DNA of 64,000 nt from CBDDFS01 sp965227255 (GTDB lineage: Bacteria > Bacteroidota > Bacteroidia > Flavobacteriales_E > Vicingaceae). The notes under the pieces are model-generated. The model was not told the origin of the DNA, did not search any database, and worked only from the letters and a program-made list of their open reading frames with translations. Below are positions 1-9,224 of this stretch, piece after piece; the stretch's first letter is position 1; every line of letters begins with the position of its first letter. Where the stretch lies: positions 124,001 to 188,000 of the forward strand of contig CBDDFS010000003.1 of NCBI GenBank assembly GCA_965227255.1, written 5' to 3'. Position numbers and translations under genes: made by a program.

Positions 1-513
1 AATCGTAAAATGACAGAAGAAGATAATCTACTCATTTTCTATGCAGGTCATGGGGTTTGGGATGAAGACCGACAAAGTGGGTACTGGCTGCCCGTTGATG
101 CCGACAAGGATAAAACCACGAATTGGCTGAGAAACTCGACCATTCAGGGATATATCGCAGACATCCCATCTCACCACACTCTATTGATTGCTGATGCCTG
201 TTTTGGGGGCGGAATTTTTAAAACCAGAAGAGCCTTTGACGATGCACCATCCTCTATTGAGAATCTCTATAAACTTTCATCCAGGAAAGGTATGACAAGC
301 GGCATGTTGAATGAAGTTCCAGACCGCAGCGTCTTTATGGAATACCTATTGAAACGACTGGACAACAACGATGAGAAGTATCTCACTTCACTGGATCTTT
401 TTACCCAATTCCGTGATGCTGTGATGAACAACAGCAACAATACGCCACAATACGGCACTATTCATAATACCGGGGATGAAGGCGGAGATTTTATTCTTGT
501 GTTGAAAGAATGA
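1..513 (+). CDS. Caspase-family (peptidase C14) protein, 5'-truncated by window edge
   Basis: The visible 167 residues form the core of a caspase-like cysteine peptidase. The catalytic His lies in the YAGHG motif (residue 14 counted from the ATG at position 10) and the catalytic Cys in the DACFGG motif (residue 64). The YWLPVDAD segment between them is typical of bacterial C14 proteins. The frame is open upstream to base 1 (three more codons), so the ATG at 10 is probably internal and the N-terminal part of the domain lies outside the window. Bacterial caspase-like proteins are often fused to repeat or adaptor domains and act in regulated proteolysis or cell death; nothing C-terminal to the domain is present here. 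The family call is secure; substrate and role are unknown. Confidence 0.85.
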   Translation, partial: NRKMTEEDNLLIFYAGHGVWDEDRQSGYWLPVDADKDKTTNWLRNSTIQGYIADIPSHHTLLIADACFGGGIFKTRRAFDDAPSSIENLYKLSSRKGMTSGMLNEVPDRSVFMEYLLKRLDNNDEKYLTSLDLFTQFRDAVMNNSNNTPQYGTIHNTGDEGGDFILVLKE

Positions 514-801
514 AAGGTTTGATCTAAAGTCAGAAGAAAAAAGTCATAAGTGATTCCTGAATCCAGATTCCAGATTCCTGAAGTTTTTATTCAATTTTGA
601 CTCATGCCCGCCGGCACACAGGCCTGAGATCCGAAAGGATGGTTCTTCATCTGACTCTCGACATACTCTCTAGTTTCGCGATTTAATCGTTTTAAACTTT
701 TCATTTTAGATCCTTTTTACATAGGAATGAAAAATCATCTTGTACTTTAAAAGCGTTTTCAGATTTCTGGAATCCGGAATCTGGAATCAAACCTCAATAC
801 C

Positions 802-1422
802 CTAGTACTCATTCCAGCCTTTACCCAGTAAGACCTTTGACTTCGCTTTATCAATGCGTGATATGCGGGTCGCGGACTGCTTTGCTGAATTGAAATATAG
901 AAGATAACTTCTTTGTCGACCCGGTGTCAGCGCTTCGAAGGCCTCTTTATAGTCTAAATCTTTAGCCAACTTCTCCTCAAATTCAATCGGCATTGGGTCC
1001 TGAGACTTCTTGTACTCTATCTGACCTCCAGACTTTTCGATCTCTATAGCGTGGAATATGTATGATTTGATCTCGGCTTCAAGGTCTCTTATTTTCTGGA
1101 TTTCCGTAAAAGTCAAACGTCGATCTGCCTGGGAGTTTTTTCCCGGTGCGATAAGCATACCCAACTCATCATTGAGCAAACTGCCCTTAAAGAAGCCTAT
1201 AAAAGCATAATCATTGAGTGAGCTCACGATCAAAACATTCTTGCCATTCAATGTATAACAAGGCTGCTTCCATTTGAATTCTTCTTCAAGTCCACACTCA
1301 AGCACAATCCTTCTCAACTCAGAGATCTCCTTATTCCAGATAATAGCCTTGCAAGCCGGACTTCGATACTTCTCACACCTTCCACATCCTTCTTCGAGGA
1401 ATATATCAACCTTGGGATTCAT
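802..1422 (-). CDS. YdeI/OmdA-like protein (DUF1801-type)
   Basis: This 206-residue protein resembles the YdeI family, which joins a DUF1801-like alpha/beta domain to a C-terminal helical OmdA segment. The central part shows the substrate-pocket-like run KWKQPCYTL and an FFKG segment. The C-terminus has the family signature of a DLDYKEAFEALTPGRQRSY region followed by an AKQSATRISRI helix. The N-terminus has an unusual Cys cluster (CGRC, then C). The gene sits directly behind the DinB-family gene: that stop codon touches this start (TAGATG), so the two are almost certainly co-transcribed. Members are linked to stress tolerance, but no reaction is established. The family call is fairly sure; the function is not. 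Confidence 0.75.
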   Translation of the reverse strand: MNPKVDIFLEEGCGRCEKYRSPACKAIIWNKEISELRRIVLECGLEEEFKWKQPCYTLNGKNVLIVSSLNDYAFIGFFKGSLLNDELGMLIAPGKNSQADRRLTFTEIQKIRDLEAEIKSYIFHAIEIEKSGGQIEYKKSQDPMPIEFEEKLAKDLDYKEAFEALTPGRQRSYLLYFNSAKQSATRISRIDKAKSKVLLGKGWNEY

Positions 1423-1926
1423 CTAAGGTATCAACATCATAGCTTCGACAAACTTCTCTTTTGTCAGGCCCAACTGCTCTATGCTGAAGAAATGAGCGAA
1501 ATCCACGTTCAGGGTGTGCATAAGCAAAATCTTCGTGCCGTAGGGATCAAATGCATCATGACTTCCCATTAAGTCCCAGTAGTCATCAGGATATGATCTA
1601 AGCAGATCAACCAGGTCCTTTCGAATTTCCGGGAATCGGGTCAGGCTGTATTCATAATTCATCTGAGCATAGAAATCATCACTCTTTATCGAGTTTGGAT
1701 CATGGTTGGCAATGTGTGGATTTCTCTCTGAATAGAATCTGCGAAACCTTTCCATAAGTATGTCCTGAGCATGCACCAGATGACAAACCTGCTCATGAAT
1801 TGACCATTTATCTTCAATCCTCCTCTCTTTTATTCTATCTGCCGAAATGCCTTCCAACAAGCCCTTGAGAATGATCGGTGATTTCTCTAATTGATCGATG
1901 ATGTGTTGTACTTCTTCGTAATTCAA
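1423..1926 (-). CDS. DinB family protein
   Basis: The 167-residue protein has the four-helix DinB/YfiT layout. The first conserved block is WSIHEQVCHL, with a metal-ligand His near residue 49. The second His pair is in the LMHTLNVDFAHFF segment near residues 136-145. The family usually binds a divalent metal and many members are thiol-dependent transferases. The gene is upstream of, and contiguous with, the YdeI-like gene, and follows a small secreted protein by 15 bp, so a three-gene minus-strand transcript (2355 to 802) is plausible. The family assignment is good; the substrate is unknown. Confidence 0.8.
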   Translation of the reverse strand: MNYEEVQHIIDQLEKSPIILKGLLEGISADRIKERRIEDKWSIHEQVCHLVHAQDILMERFRRFYSERNPHIANHDPNSIKSDDFYAQMNYEYSLTRFPEIRKDLVDLLRSYPDDYWDLMGSHDAFDPYGTKILLMHTLNVDFAHFFSIEQLGLTKEKFVEAMMLIP

Positions 1927-1941
1927 AACTTGATTTCAGGT

Positions 1942-2355
1942 TTAAAATTCTGCCTCCGTTTTTGAGACCAGCTTGAGCACTCCCTTACACTCTCCTATCA
2001 CTTTTCCTTCAGCCAGATAATGAATGGTCCCATCTTCGGCGAATACTTTAACATTGGTATTCTTGGCGCACCGGTTGTCCTCTGCATCCAGTGTTATGAT
2101 CTGATCGAAAACGATCTCATATTCATTCGAAGTCTTGATCTTCCACATTCCAATGCACTTGTAATAATGACTTTCCGATGTAATACGAAAATAATCATCC
2201 TTGTGCTCTATATGCACCGAATACGATTCTCTTTGTCCATCGGGAAAGTTCTGCACGATCGTCCCCTTCCATTCCCCGTGAAACCAATTGGGAATCTCCT
2301 GGGCGCTGAGTGTGAGGCTCATGATGAGTGCGCATAATGACAAGAGGAACTTCAT
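1942..2355 (-). CDS. Small secreted protein of unknown function
   Basis: The 137-residue product begins with a clear signal peptide (MKFLLSLCALIMSLTLSAQ) ending in the SAQ cleavage motif common in Bacteroidota. The mature part starts with a WFHGEWKGTI block and continues as predicted beta strands with two Cys residues in the middle and one near the end. The GEWKG start recalls lipocalin-like or ligand-binding small beta-barrels, but I do not recognise a family. It lies 15 bp upstream of the DinB-family gene in the same direction. Periplasmic or surface location is inferred. Confidence 0.7.
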   Translation of the reverse strand: MKFLLSLCALIMSLTLSAQEIPNWFHGEWKGTIVQNFPDGQRESYSVHIEHKDDYFRITSESHYYKCIGMWKIKTSNEYEIVFDQIITLDAEDNRCAKNTNVKVFAEDGTIHYLAEGKVIGECKGVLKLVSKTEAEF

Positions 2356-2371
2356 GAAATAAAAATAAACA

Positions 2372-2411
2372 AAGATCTATGATCTATGAGCTATGATCTA
2401 TGATCTATGAT
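2372..2411. repeat. Tandem GATCTAT(GA) simple repeat
   Basis: Five imperfect copies of an 8-bp unit GATCTATG/GAGCTATG lie just upstream of the 1942-2355 gene. A related but inverted phrase occurs at 41891-41921. No function is evident. Confidence 0.7.
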
Positions 2412-2461
2412 TTGGGAGAGTTGATGTTATGATCGGTGATTGGAATTCGGAGTTCGGAAAT

Positions 2462-3265
2462 CTACGACTTATCGTCTTCTTCCTTCTCTTCAGAGCTATC
2501 CTCTTCTTTCGGATCCGAATCAATCGAACCTTCTTCAGGCGAAGTATTTTCGATTTTCAATTTCTCACTTTCCTTTTCTGTCTCCGCTTCATGCTCGGCT
2601 TCAAGCAATTCAGCATTTGCTTCAAAAAAGAACATGGATTCAAAGCTCGAAACATACTTGATCATGTAGGCAGTCACAACAACGGCAATGACGTCAAAGC
2701 TGTCAGATAGTAAATAGGCACCCGAAGAAGTGACGATCTGATCGATCGTATTGTCTTTAAAAGCTGATTTGAAGGCGAATCGATTAAAGACATTGGATAT
2801 CAGAAAACAAGCCCACCAAAAACCTAAGATGGTGGTGGAATAAGTCAGTCTATTATCTGGATTCCTGCGATTCAAATAACTCACCATTTTAACGAGTATC
2901 TCTTTAGCGATCTGGTAAGGGCGATAAAGGTTATAAAATGGAATGGCAAAGGACCATATCACCCAGGAATCCTTGTCTTCAGCAGAAACATATCTCGCCT
3001 GGGCAAGATTGTAATAAGCTCTTCTCATCCATTGGATAAATACCACCATGGAAGCTATGTATAGGACGGACTGAGCCAATCCGATCAGCATTTGCCTCAG
3101 ATCATTGCTTTCGGCTTCTGCATCGGTATAATCCAAACCATCCCTGATCCTGATCAACAGTTCGTATTCAAAATATCCCGATATCACGGCAATGGTATTC
3201 ACCAGGGCAATGGCCCAGAAAACTTTGGTTGCAATATCGGCGCGTTGTGAATTATCTCTAAGCAT
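2462..3265 (-). CDS. DUF4328 domain membrane protein
   Basis: The 267-residue protein has about four to five membrane segments (around residues 10-30, 60-78, 105-120, 145-165 and 185-205). It carries the DUF4328 hallmarks: a WVIWSFAIPFYNLYRPYQ segment, in which W, P, N and P are the conserved positions, followed by the amphipathic IAKEILVKM stretch. After the membrane part comes a strongly acidic, low-complexity tail of about 60 residues rich in Glu, Ser and Asp, probably disordered and cytoplasmic. The gene stands alone between repeat-rich spacers. The DUF is recognised; its function is not known. Confidence 0.8.
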   Translation of the reverse strand: MLRDNSQRADIATKVFWAIALVNTIAVISGYFEYELLIRIRDGLDYTDAEAESNDLRQMLIGLAQSVLYIASMVVFIQWMRRAYYNLAQARYVSAEDKDSWVIWSFAIPFYNLYRPYQIAKEILVKMVSYLNRRNPDNRLTYSTTILGFWWACFLISNVFNRFAFKSAFKDNTIDQIVTSSGAYLLSDSFDVIAVVVTAYMIKYVSSFESMFFFEANAELLEAEHEAETEKESEKLKIENTSPEEGSIDSDPKEEDSSEEKEEDDKS

Positions 3266-3664
3266 ACTTTTTATTTGCGGCTGTAAATAAAATGTTTTTT
3301 TGGATAACGTTCGAGGAATATTGCTTTAAATACTCTGGAGTCAGGTGTCTGAAAAATATTGAATTATTAGTTTCAATCTCTGCGTCTTTGCCTGTCGGGC
3401 GCGGCGCAAAGACTTTCCCTTCTTTTTCAGATGAAAAAGAAGCAAAAAATCTTCACAGCTTCAAAGCTATCTCCGCGCACCAAAGCACCTTACCCGCAGG
3501 CCCTCGCATTTCTCGGCCCCGGTGCTTTTCTCGCCGGCGCTGGCCCCCGTCCGAATGGTGTCAGCCGGGCGGGCGCTGAAGCTGTCTTCCCATCGCTCTG
3601 AGGATTTCCGAACTTTAATCTCCGATCTGGTAAAAAACTTATCACTATTGAGAAAAGTCAGGAT
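3266..3664. repeat. Intergenic region with one copy of dispersed repeat R1
   Basis: Most of this 399-bp spacer (about 3417-3605) is one copy, in inverted orientation, of a roughly 200-bp repeat (R1) also seen at about 21758-21957, 36998-37200, 38268-38412 and 61838-62068. It starts with the perfect hairpin CTTCTTTTTCA-GA-TGAAAAAGAAG. A 28-bp GC-rich palindromic insert sits at 3546-3573. Short open frames here are translations of the repeat and are not credible genes. Confidence 0.8.
3546..3573. repeat. 28-bp GC-rich palindromic insert (type 3) inside R1
   Basis: In inverted orientation it runs from CCCGTCCG to CGGGCGGG. It splits the R1 phrase read elsewhere without interruption (CTTCAGCGGGCCAGCG at 21776, 37017 and 38277). 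Removing exactly 28 bp restores that phrase, with no target duplication. Confidence 0.75.
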
Positions 3665-6364
3665 CTATTCTACTACGAGTCGCTTGACTTCAGAAAAGTC
3701 TTCTCCGTTGATCTGAATCAGGTAGATTCCTGAATCGAAATTGGACACGTCGAGATCAAGTCTTTGTCGACCCGCATTCTGATTTCCATTTGATATTTCT
3801 TTCACCATTCTGCCTCGTACATCGTAAATATCGATGGAAATATTTGAGCTCTCAACAAGGTCATAGGTAATGCTTACTACATCACTTGCTGGATTTGGAA
3901 ATATTTGAATATCAGTATTTTGGACTCGGTTACCTTCATCAATACCTATGTAGTTTGGATAGACCGTTGTAGTATAGATTCCGTTGCCATGTGTACCCAC
4001 TGCCAGGAATTGATCGCTATGGCGATAATCGAGCATATCAACTACCACATTTCCAATACTATTTCCACCTTCATGCAACCAAACAGTGCTGTCACCATCA
4101 AGCTTATTTGTAGAAAATAAACCAACGCTCGTACCAATGAAGTAACGATTTCCTTTTTCCGTAGGAATGATCTCGGCCCAACGAATGGAAGGACCATTAC
4201 CTATGTAATATAGAAAGTCGGGCAATCCATCGTCCTTCTCTCCTACCAGATTACCTTCGATCTCTTCCCAATCAGCTCCGGCGTTCTCGGTATACCACAG
4301 ACTCACCACATTGTAATTGGAATAAACAACGATGATCTTCTCATTATCATTCGGATCTACGGCAATACAAGAGGTGTATCCACCACCATTCAAGGTATTG
4401 TCGATGCGCTCTTCAAATTTATTACCCGGAGTATGAGCGTTTCGCACTCGATAAATGCTTCCACCACTTGTTCCGAAAAAGACCGTTCCCTGCTCATCTT
4501 CACTAGCTGTAATGGCTGTGATGGTTCCGCCCACATCCACCATTTCTCTCCATGGATCAAGGTTTCCGGAGTCGGCCTCCATTAGACTGTCGTTCTTCCA
4601 GACCTCACCACCGTAAGGCAAATACATGATGTTATTATCAACCGGATCCAGGGTAAATGGATGAACGAATAACCAGCCGTTTCCACTACCAGTAGGAAGA
4701 TCCGGCGGCATGACTTTCTTGTTATGTAGCTTCTCTCCGCTGCTGTCGAGGATCATTCTTCGAATGTTGGCATATTGAGTGCTCACGTAATAAGCTCCAC
4801 CTCCATCTTCAACCCACACATAGGCACCATCTGCACCGCGAATAGAAACCCAGTCCTCATCGGGAATAGAAGTATTTGTCCAATATGTCCCCTGATCCTG
4901 CAATCCACCCAGCACAACCTTGCTTCCGGGTGTACCATGATCGATGCCGATTCCATAGAACTGAGAAGTGACGTATCCCGTGTTCAGAGATATCCACTGA
5001 ATAAGAGTATCTGCGCATTTAAGTGTCTTGTGTACACCTCCATCGGTTGAAGACAGCATGAAATCAGGATCGTTCGGATGAAAGAACATGTTCTGCTGAT
5101 CTGGATGTTGTCGACCTGTTCGGGTATTATACGTGCTATCTCCAAAAACCCGATAACCGCCTACCCAGTGTACATTCACTGAGTCTGTGAATCCTGTTAA
5201 GGATCTGTAGAGGTTATTACCTCCCATGAAAATCACATCGGGATTGTCAGGTTTAACCTTTAAAACCATGCAATATCCATTGAATAGATTCAAGTTGGTA
5301 TCCGGTATGTATGGCGTTAAGTTCGTCCAGTCACCTCCGCTTCCGCTTCCATTACCACTCAGGTATTCGTACTTCCACAGACTGGCACCATTGGCTCCGG
5401 AACCGGCTGTATTACTGAAGAAGAATACAAGATCTTCATCACTAGGGGCAATATCAAGAACCGTTCTTTGGTGAGATGCCGGAAAGTTTGATGAACTGAT
5501 ACGAGTCCAGTTCAAACCATCCGTTGATCGCCAAAAACCACTTCCCTGTGTGGCATCGGAGCTGATCACGGCATAACAAATGCCCGTTGTAGATACCTGA
5601 ATGTCGGTAAAAGAGGCTTCCATGGCTGTTGGTAATACATTGGACCAGGTTTCGCCACCATCATTGCTTCGCATGATTCCATTCTTCACAGCTGCGAAAA
5701 CGATATCACTATCATTTCTTGACGGATCGATGGCTACAGCAAAAATGGCTTCCCAGTCAGAACCTTTGTTAACCGGAGTTTCTGTGCTGGTCAGGTGCTG
5801 CCAACTATCGCCACCATTCGTCGACTTCCACATACCTGAGCCATGGTAGTAAGCCGAAAAACTCTTTGAGGCTGAATTTCCGATCGTCTCTCCTGAGCCA
5901 TAATACCAGGTGCTCGTCTTGCCGGCTCTGGTATCCTGAACGATGCAAGAAGTAGCCGCGTGATCCATTGGATCGCTGACTTTTGACCAGGTAATTCCTT
6001 CATCTTTGGATCTCCACATGCCACCAGATACACCACCGGCAAAATACGTCGATGGATCAGAAATATCTATGGCTAGAGCACGTGTTCTACCTCCAACATT
6101 CCACGGACCGATCAGCGTAAATTCCTGACTTCCACTTTTGTCATTGTATTTTTTAGCCTCAGGAAGCGTGGATGCAAATTCAAGTTCTCTTTGTCTGATA
6201 TCAGCAGGGATTTCACCCGTACGTGGGTCAGCCAAACGCATCACCTCCCACTCCATTCGCCCGGTGGGCGTATCACCCGGCTCTTTCTCCATTGAATCTT
6301 CCAAAAGATAGAAAGATATATCGACAAGAGGAATTAAGAGAAGTAAAGGATAGAACTTTTTCAT
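3665..6364 (-). CDS. Large T9SS cargo with BNR/sortilin-like propeller repeats, type A sorting domain
   Basis: The 899-residue protein begins with a hydrophobic export segment (residues 1-21). It then carries repeated BNR/Asp-box motifs of the form S-x-D-x-G-x-T-W (SKDEGITW, STNGGDSW, SNDGGETW, STDGLNW, TENAGADW), typical of sortilin/VPS10-like or sialidase-like beta-propellers. The last roughly 80 residues are a type A sorting domain: FPNPASD, then IYDVRGRMV, SGIYLIQI and a final KRLVVE. It should be exported by Sec and sent across the outer membrane by T9SS, with the tail removed. Such propellers bind ligands or act as glycosidases; no catalytic set is clear. Its ATG overlaps the stop of the upstream 147-residue gene (ATGA), so the pair is translationally coupled. 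Confidence 0.88.
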   Translation of the reverse strand: MKKFYPLLLLIPLVDISFYLLEDSMEKEPGDTPTGRMEWEVMRLADPRTGEIPADIRQRELEFASTLPEAKKYNDKSGSQEFTLIGPWNVGGRTRALAIDISDPSTYFAGGVSGGMWRSKDEGITWSKVSDPMDHAATSCIVQDTRAGKTSTWYYGSGETIGNSASKSFSAYYHGSGMWKSTNGGDSWQHLTSTETPVNKGSDWEAIFAVAIDPSRNDSDIVFAAVKNGIMRSNDGGETWSNVLPTAMEASFTDIQVSTTGICYAVISSDATQGSGFWRSTDGLNWTRISSSNFPASHQRTVLDIAPSDEDLVFFFSNTAGSGANGASLWKYEYLSGNGSGSGGDWTNLTPYIPDTNLNLFNGYCMVLKVKPDNPDVIFMGGNNLYRSLTGFTDSVNVHWVGGYRVFGDSTYNTRTGRQHPDQQNMFFHPNDPDFMLSSTDGGVHKTLKCADTLIQWISLNTGYVTSQFYGIGIDHGTPGSKVVLGGLQDQGTYWTNTSIPDEDWVSIRGADGAYVWVEDGGGAYYVSTQYANIRRMILDSSGEKLHNKKVMPPDLPTGSGNGWLFVHPFTLDPVDNNIMYLPYGGEVWKNDSLMEADSGNLDPWREMVDVGGTITAITASEDEQGTVFFGTSGGSIYRVRNAHTPGNKFEERIDNTLNGGGYTSCIAVDPNDNEKIIVVYSNYNVVSLWYTENAGADWEEIEGNLVGEKDDGLPDFLYYIGNGPSIRWAEIIPTEKGNRYFIGTSVGLFSTNKLDGDSTVWLHEGGNSIGNVVVDMLDYRHSDQFLAVGTHGNGIYTTTVYPNYIGIDEGNRVQNTDIQIFPNPASDVVSITYDLVESSNISIDIYDVRGRMVKEISNGNQNAGRQRLDLDVSNFDSGIYLIQINGEDFSEVKRLVVE

Positions 6365-6804
6365 AGGCTGCGAACAAATTTATACTCAATTACCTTGTAT
6401 TGAGGTGATCCACTCATTTTTTCCACTAATTCGGCTTGAAATACGTCACCCACATCTAAACCCGGAAAGATATGGTTTAGTTCAGGCAGATAGTCTTTTG
6501 TACTGTGCAGGGTAAATTCAAAGTAGATCCGAAGGGTATCTCCTGTATGAAACTGACCGTGATAATTCTGTCCGTTTCTTATAACATCCAAAACCAGCAC
6601 ATCGGCATATACCTCTCTTTGATCGAACTTTTCCTGGCGTCTGAACTTCTCAAGTATCTGTCCTTCTATCAATGAATTAAAATGATTATTGAAGGTCACA
6701 TGAGGTTCACCCGGGATCTTTTTTGTTGCTGACTTCGTCGACTTACACGAAGGCGATGCCACAACAGATAAATAAACCAATAAACAAATGAATAAATGTC
6801 TCAA
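6361..6804 (-). CDS. Putative exported protein, coupled to the propeller gene
   Basis: The 147-residue product has an N-terminal hydrophobic segment followed by a Cys at about residue 20 (VVASPSC), which is a weak lipobox, so lipoprotein or secreted are both possible. The remainder looks soluble and beta-rich and is not recognised as any family. Its stop overlaps the start of the 899-residue T9SS protein by 4 bp, suggesting that the two act together at the surface. Confidence 0.7.
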   Translation of the reverse strand: MRHLFICLLVYLSVVASPSCKSTKSATKKIPGEPHVTFNNHFNSLIEGQILEKFRRQEKFDQREVYADVLVLDVIRNGQNYHGQFHTGDTLRIYFEFTLHSTKDYLPELNHIFPGLDVGDVFQAELVEKMSGSPQYKVIEYKFVRSL

Positions 6805-7337
6805 AGGTGTTCAGCGATTAGGGATCACGAATTTACGTTCTTTAATTTAATCTTCCTTCGGCTCGAATATTCTGGCACGACGTAAAGTCAGAAGTAAAAA
6901 GAAAAAAATCAGAAGAAAAAATTAGGTGAACCAATGTATCATCCTATCATCTCAAAGAGTCTGATGCCCAAGCAGAAAGTCTTGTAGATGGTATTTCGAT
7001 TGGCCGATTAACCGATTGTCCATGAGTTGGCCAACTGGCGAACTGGTGAATCGGCTTGAGGCTTTAACTAAACTCGTGTCACATCTGCAATTATAATCCG
7101 ATTGGCCGATTAACCGATTAACCAAAACCATCTGTCATCACTCGTCTGTCCGAGAAATGAATCCTCCTCTCATCACCTCATCCACTTATCCACCTATCTA
7201 CTATTGCCCCGCAAAAAGACACCGTGCAGATGTGAATAATTTATTGACTTAAATCAATTTTTATAACTTGCCGAGCCTATACATTCGCTTTCAGGAAAGG
7301 ATAATTAACGGCGAAACTTCGCCCTAATAAATTGAAG
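6805..7337. other. Repeat-rich intergenic region, no gene seen
   Basis: This spacer of about 530 bp holds phrase-like simple repeats: TCAGAAGAAAAAA runs near 6890-6930, CCGATTGGCCGATTAACCGATT at about 6999-7020 (repeated near 7100), and CATC/CACC-rich runs near 7135-7200. A weak promoter-like pair for the downstream dehydrogenase (TTG at 7244, TAACTTG ending at 7270) is visible but poor. No open frame is credible. Confidence 0.6.
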
Positions 7338-8333
7338 ATGGAAAAAAGAAGAACCAAGGTGCTGGTCACCGGTGCTGATGGTGTACTTGGAAGCAATCTT
7401 GTGAGGGAACTGCTCGACAGACAATACGATGTCAGTGTTTTTCTGTTTCCCGGATCCAAATCTCAGACGCTCGACGGACTTAAGATCAAACGCTATTATG
7501 GAAACATATTGAATACAAAGGATCTCGATCAGGCCTTCTTCGACCAACATGTGGTTATTCATGCCGCAGCCAATACAAGTGTCTTTCCTGCTCGAAGTGC
7601 CAAGGTGAGAGAGGTTAATATTGAAGGGACACGAAACATCATTATGGCGGTAAAGAAGCATGGAATAGACCGACTCATTTATGTGGGTTCTGCCAATGCC
7701 TTTTCAAAGTTAAGCGGAGAGGCGGCGAACGAATGTGGCGACTATGAAGCCCATGTTTACGGCCTTGATTACATGGATTCCAAGAAGGAAGCACAGGATA
7801 TTGTCCTCTGGGAAGCAAGGAAAAATGAATTACCAGCACTGGTTGTCAATCCTACCTTCATGCTTGGGGCATACGATTCAGGACCGAGTTCAGGCAAGAT
7901 GCTTTTGGCTTTAAAGAATGGCAAGCTGCCCGGTTATACCTGTGGTGGTAAGAATTACATTCATGTGAAAGATGCTGCTAATGCTATTGCCAATGCCATA
8001 GAAAAAGGTAGGATTGGTGAATGTTACATTCTGGGCAATGAAAACCTTACCTACCAGGAAGCCTTCGCAAAAATGGCAGCCGTCATGGGTGCTAAGACTC
8101 CGAGTCGACAGTTATCTTCTTTTCTTGTTCTTATTTATGGCAAATTCAATTCCCTCCTAGCCGCCGTCATTCCGTATAAACCATCTGTAACCGCAGAATT
8201 GGCAAGAATCTCGTGCGATACCCACTATTACAATTCCGAAAAAGCACGGAAAGAGCTCGATCTGGAATCGACACCCTTGGAAGTGGCTATTCAGGACTGT
8301 TATGATTGGTTTCAGCAGAATGAATATTTGTAA
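7338..8333 (+). CDS. NAD-dependent epimerase/dehydratase (extended SDR)
   Basis: The 331-residue protein is an extended short-chain dehydrogenase. The N-terminal Rossmann motif is TGADGVLGS. The active-site Tyr-Lys pair is in YMDSK, preceded by a Ser-rich YVGSANAF segment. The closest general resemblance is to dihydroflavonol-4-reductase/3-beta-HSD-like reductases. I chose the ATG at 7338; an in-frame TTG lies 6 bp earlier. Only 3 bp separate it from the next SDR, so the two are one operon and may act on the same hydrophobic substrate. Bacterial sphingolipid synthesis also uses such pairs, but nothing here proves that role. Confidence 0.85.
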   Translation: MEKRRTKVLVTGADGVLGSNLVRELLDRQYDVSVFLFPGSKSQTLDGLKIKRYYGNILNTKDLDQAFFDQHVVIHAAANTSVFPARSAKVREVNIEGTRNIIMAVKKHGIDRLIYVGSANAFSKLSGEAANECGDYEAHVYGLDYMDSKKEAQDIVLWEARKNELPALVVNPTFMLGAYDSGPSSGKMLLALKNGKLPGYTCGGKNYIHVKDAANAIANAIEKGRIGECYILGNENLTYQEAFAKMAAVMGAKTPSRQLSSFLVLIYGKFNSLLAAVIPYKPSVTAELARISCDTHYYNSEKARKELDLESTPLEVAIQDCYDWFQQNEYL

Positions 8334-8336
8334 GGC

Positions 8337-9140
8337 ATGGACTGGAAGGGAAAGATTGTTGTAATAACAGGATCTGCTCAGGGAATAGGAAAGAAAGTCG
8401 CCGAGATCCTCGGTAAAAAAGGAGCTTCAGTTGTCATCAATTCCCGAAACGATAAAAAAGTCGACGAAACCACGGAAGAACTAACTGATAAAGGAATTTC
8501 ATGCATAGGCATTACGGGAGATATCTCCAGCGTAACTTTTTGTCACAAGTTAAAAGAACGTTGTCTGGCCGCATTCGGTAAAATTGATTTTCTGATCTGC
8601 AATGCGGGCATTGCTGCACAGGGATTGGTCAAGGACAGTCTGCCCGAAGTCTACAGAAAAGTAATCACCGTAAATATGCTGGGCAGCGTTAATCCAAGTC
8701 TGATCCTGCTTGATGAGATTAAAAAGAACAATGGAGGAATTCTTTTTGTCTCTTCACATTCAGCCATCATCGGATTACCTCAATTCTCAGCCTATTCCAT
8801 GAGCAAAAGGGGTATCGTCAATTTTGCAGAAAGCCTGAAGACAGAATTGTTGGATGACGGTGTTTATGTCGGAGTGAACTATCCCGGTTTTACAAAGAAC
8901 GAAGAATCAAAAACCATCATTAATGTGGAAGGAGAGGCTCAGTTGCTTGGTAATCGAAGTAATGTGAATGCTTCGTCCATGGAGAAAACGGCCTCTTGTA
9001 TCGTCCGTCAGATCGAAAAACGAAAATTCCGCAGCTACTGTACCCTCCAGGGCAGAATGATGAAGACGATCTATAATCTATCACCGAACTTATCCATGTG
9101 GATCGTAAAGATTCTGCGAAAGAAGATTATGAAATTGTAG
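8337..9140 (+). CDS. Classical SDR oxidoreductase, 3-dehydrosphinganine-reductase-like
   Basis: The 267-residue protein has the classical SDR set: the TGSAQGIG cofactor loop at residues 11-18, NAG near residue 90, catalytic Ser in FVSSHS and the YSMSK catalytic Tyr/Lys near residue 155. The C-terminal part (about 215-267) is hydrophobic and basic, with QGRMMK and KILRKKIMK, suggesting membrane association. That pattern and length resemble 3-ketodihydrosphingosine reductases, which reduce the keto group of 3-ketosphinganine. The assignment is by general resemblance; another fatty ketone reductase is possible. It follows the extended SDR by 3 bp. Confidence 0.75.
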   Translation: MDWKGKIVVITGSAQGIGKKVAEILGKKGASVVINSRNDKKVDETTEELTDKGISCIGITGDISSVTFCHKLKERCLAAFGKIDFLICNAGIAAQGLVKDSLPEVYRKVITVNMLGSVNPSLILLDEIKKNNGGILFVSSHSAIIGLPQFSAYSMSKRGIVNFAESLKTELLDDGVYVGVNYPGFTKNEESKTIINVEGEAQLLGNRSNVNASSMEKTASCIVRQIEKRKFRSYCTLQGRMMKTIYNLSPNLSMWIVKILRKKIMKL

Positions 9141-9149
9141 TTTGATGAC

Positions 9150-9224
9150 AGGAGGATGATTTCCGATTTCCGAGCTCCGAGCTCCGAGCTCCAATCTCCA
9201 ATCTCCAATCTCATCTTTCATCTT
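9150..9224. repeat. CGAGCTC / CAATCTC / CATCTTTC simple repeat block
   Basis: Three short units are each repeated three to four times in succession (CGAGCTC, CAATCTC, CATCTTTC), between convergent genes. It is the same phrase-like repetition seen across the window's spacers. Confidence 0.6.

Noticed and set aside
1..513. Defence system around the caspase-like gene
   Set aside because: Only the gene's end is visible and its downstream neighbours (YdeI-like, DinB-like) run the other way; there is no nuclease, gasdermin or sensor gene here.
605..642. A further GC-rich insert near 605
   Set aside because: It begins CCCGCCGG but the right end is a poor match and no uninterrupted site was found, so it is not counted.
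3292..3716. Open frames in R1 repeat
   Set aside because: The same translated phrase appears in every R1 copy in different frames and orientations, so it is repeat-derived.
7338..9140. Ceramide or sphingolipid pathway assignment for the SDR pair
   Set aside because: No serine palmitoyltransferase or ceramide synthase is present in the window; the SDR motifs alone are not specific.
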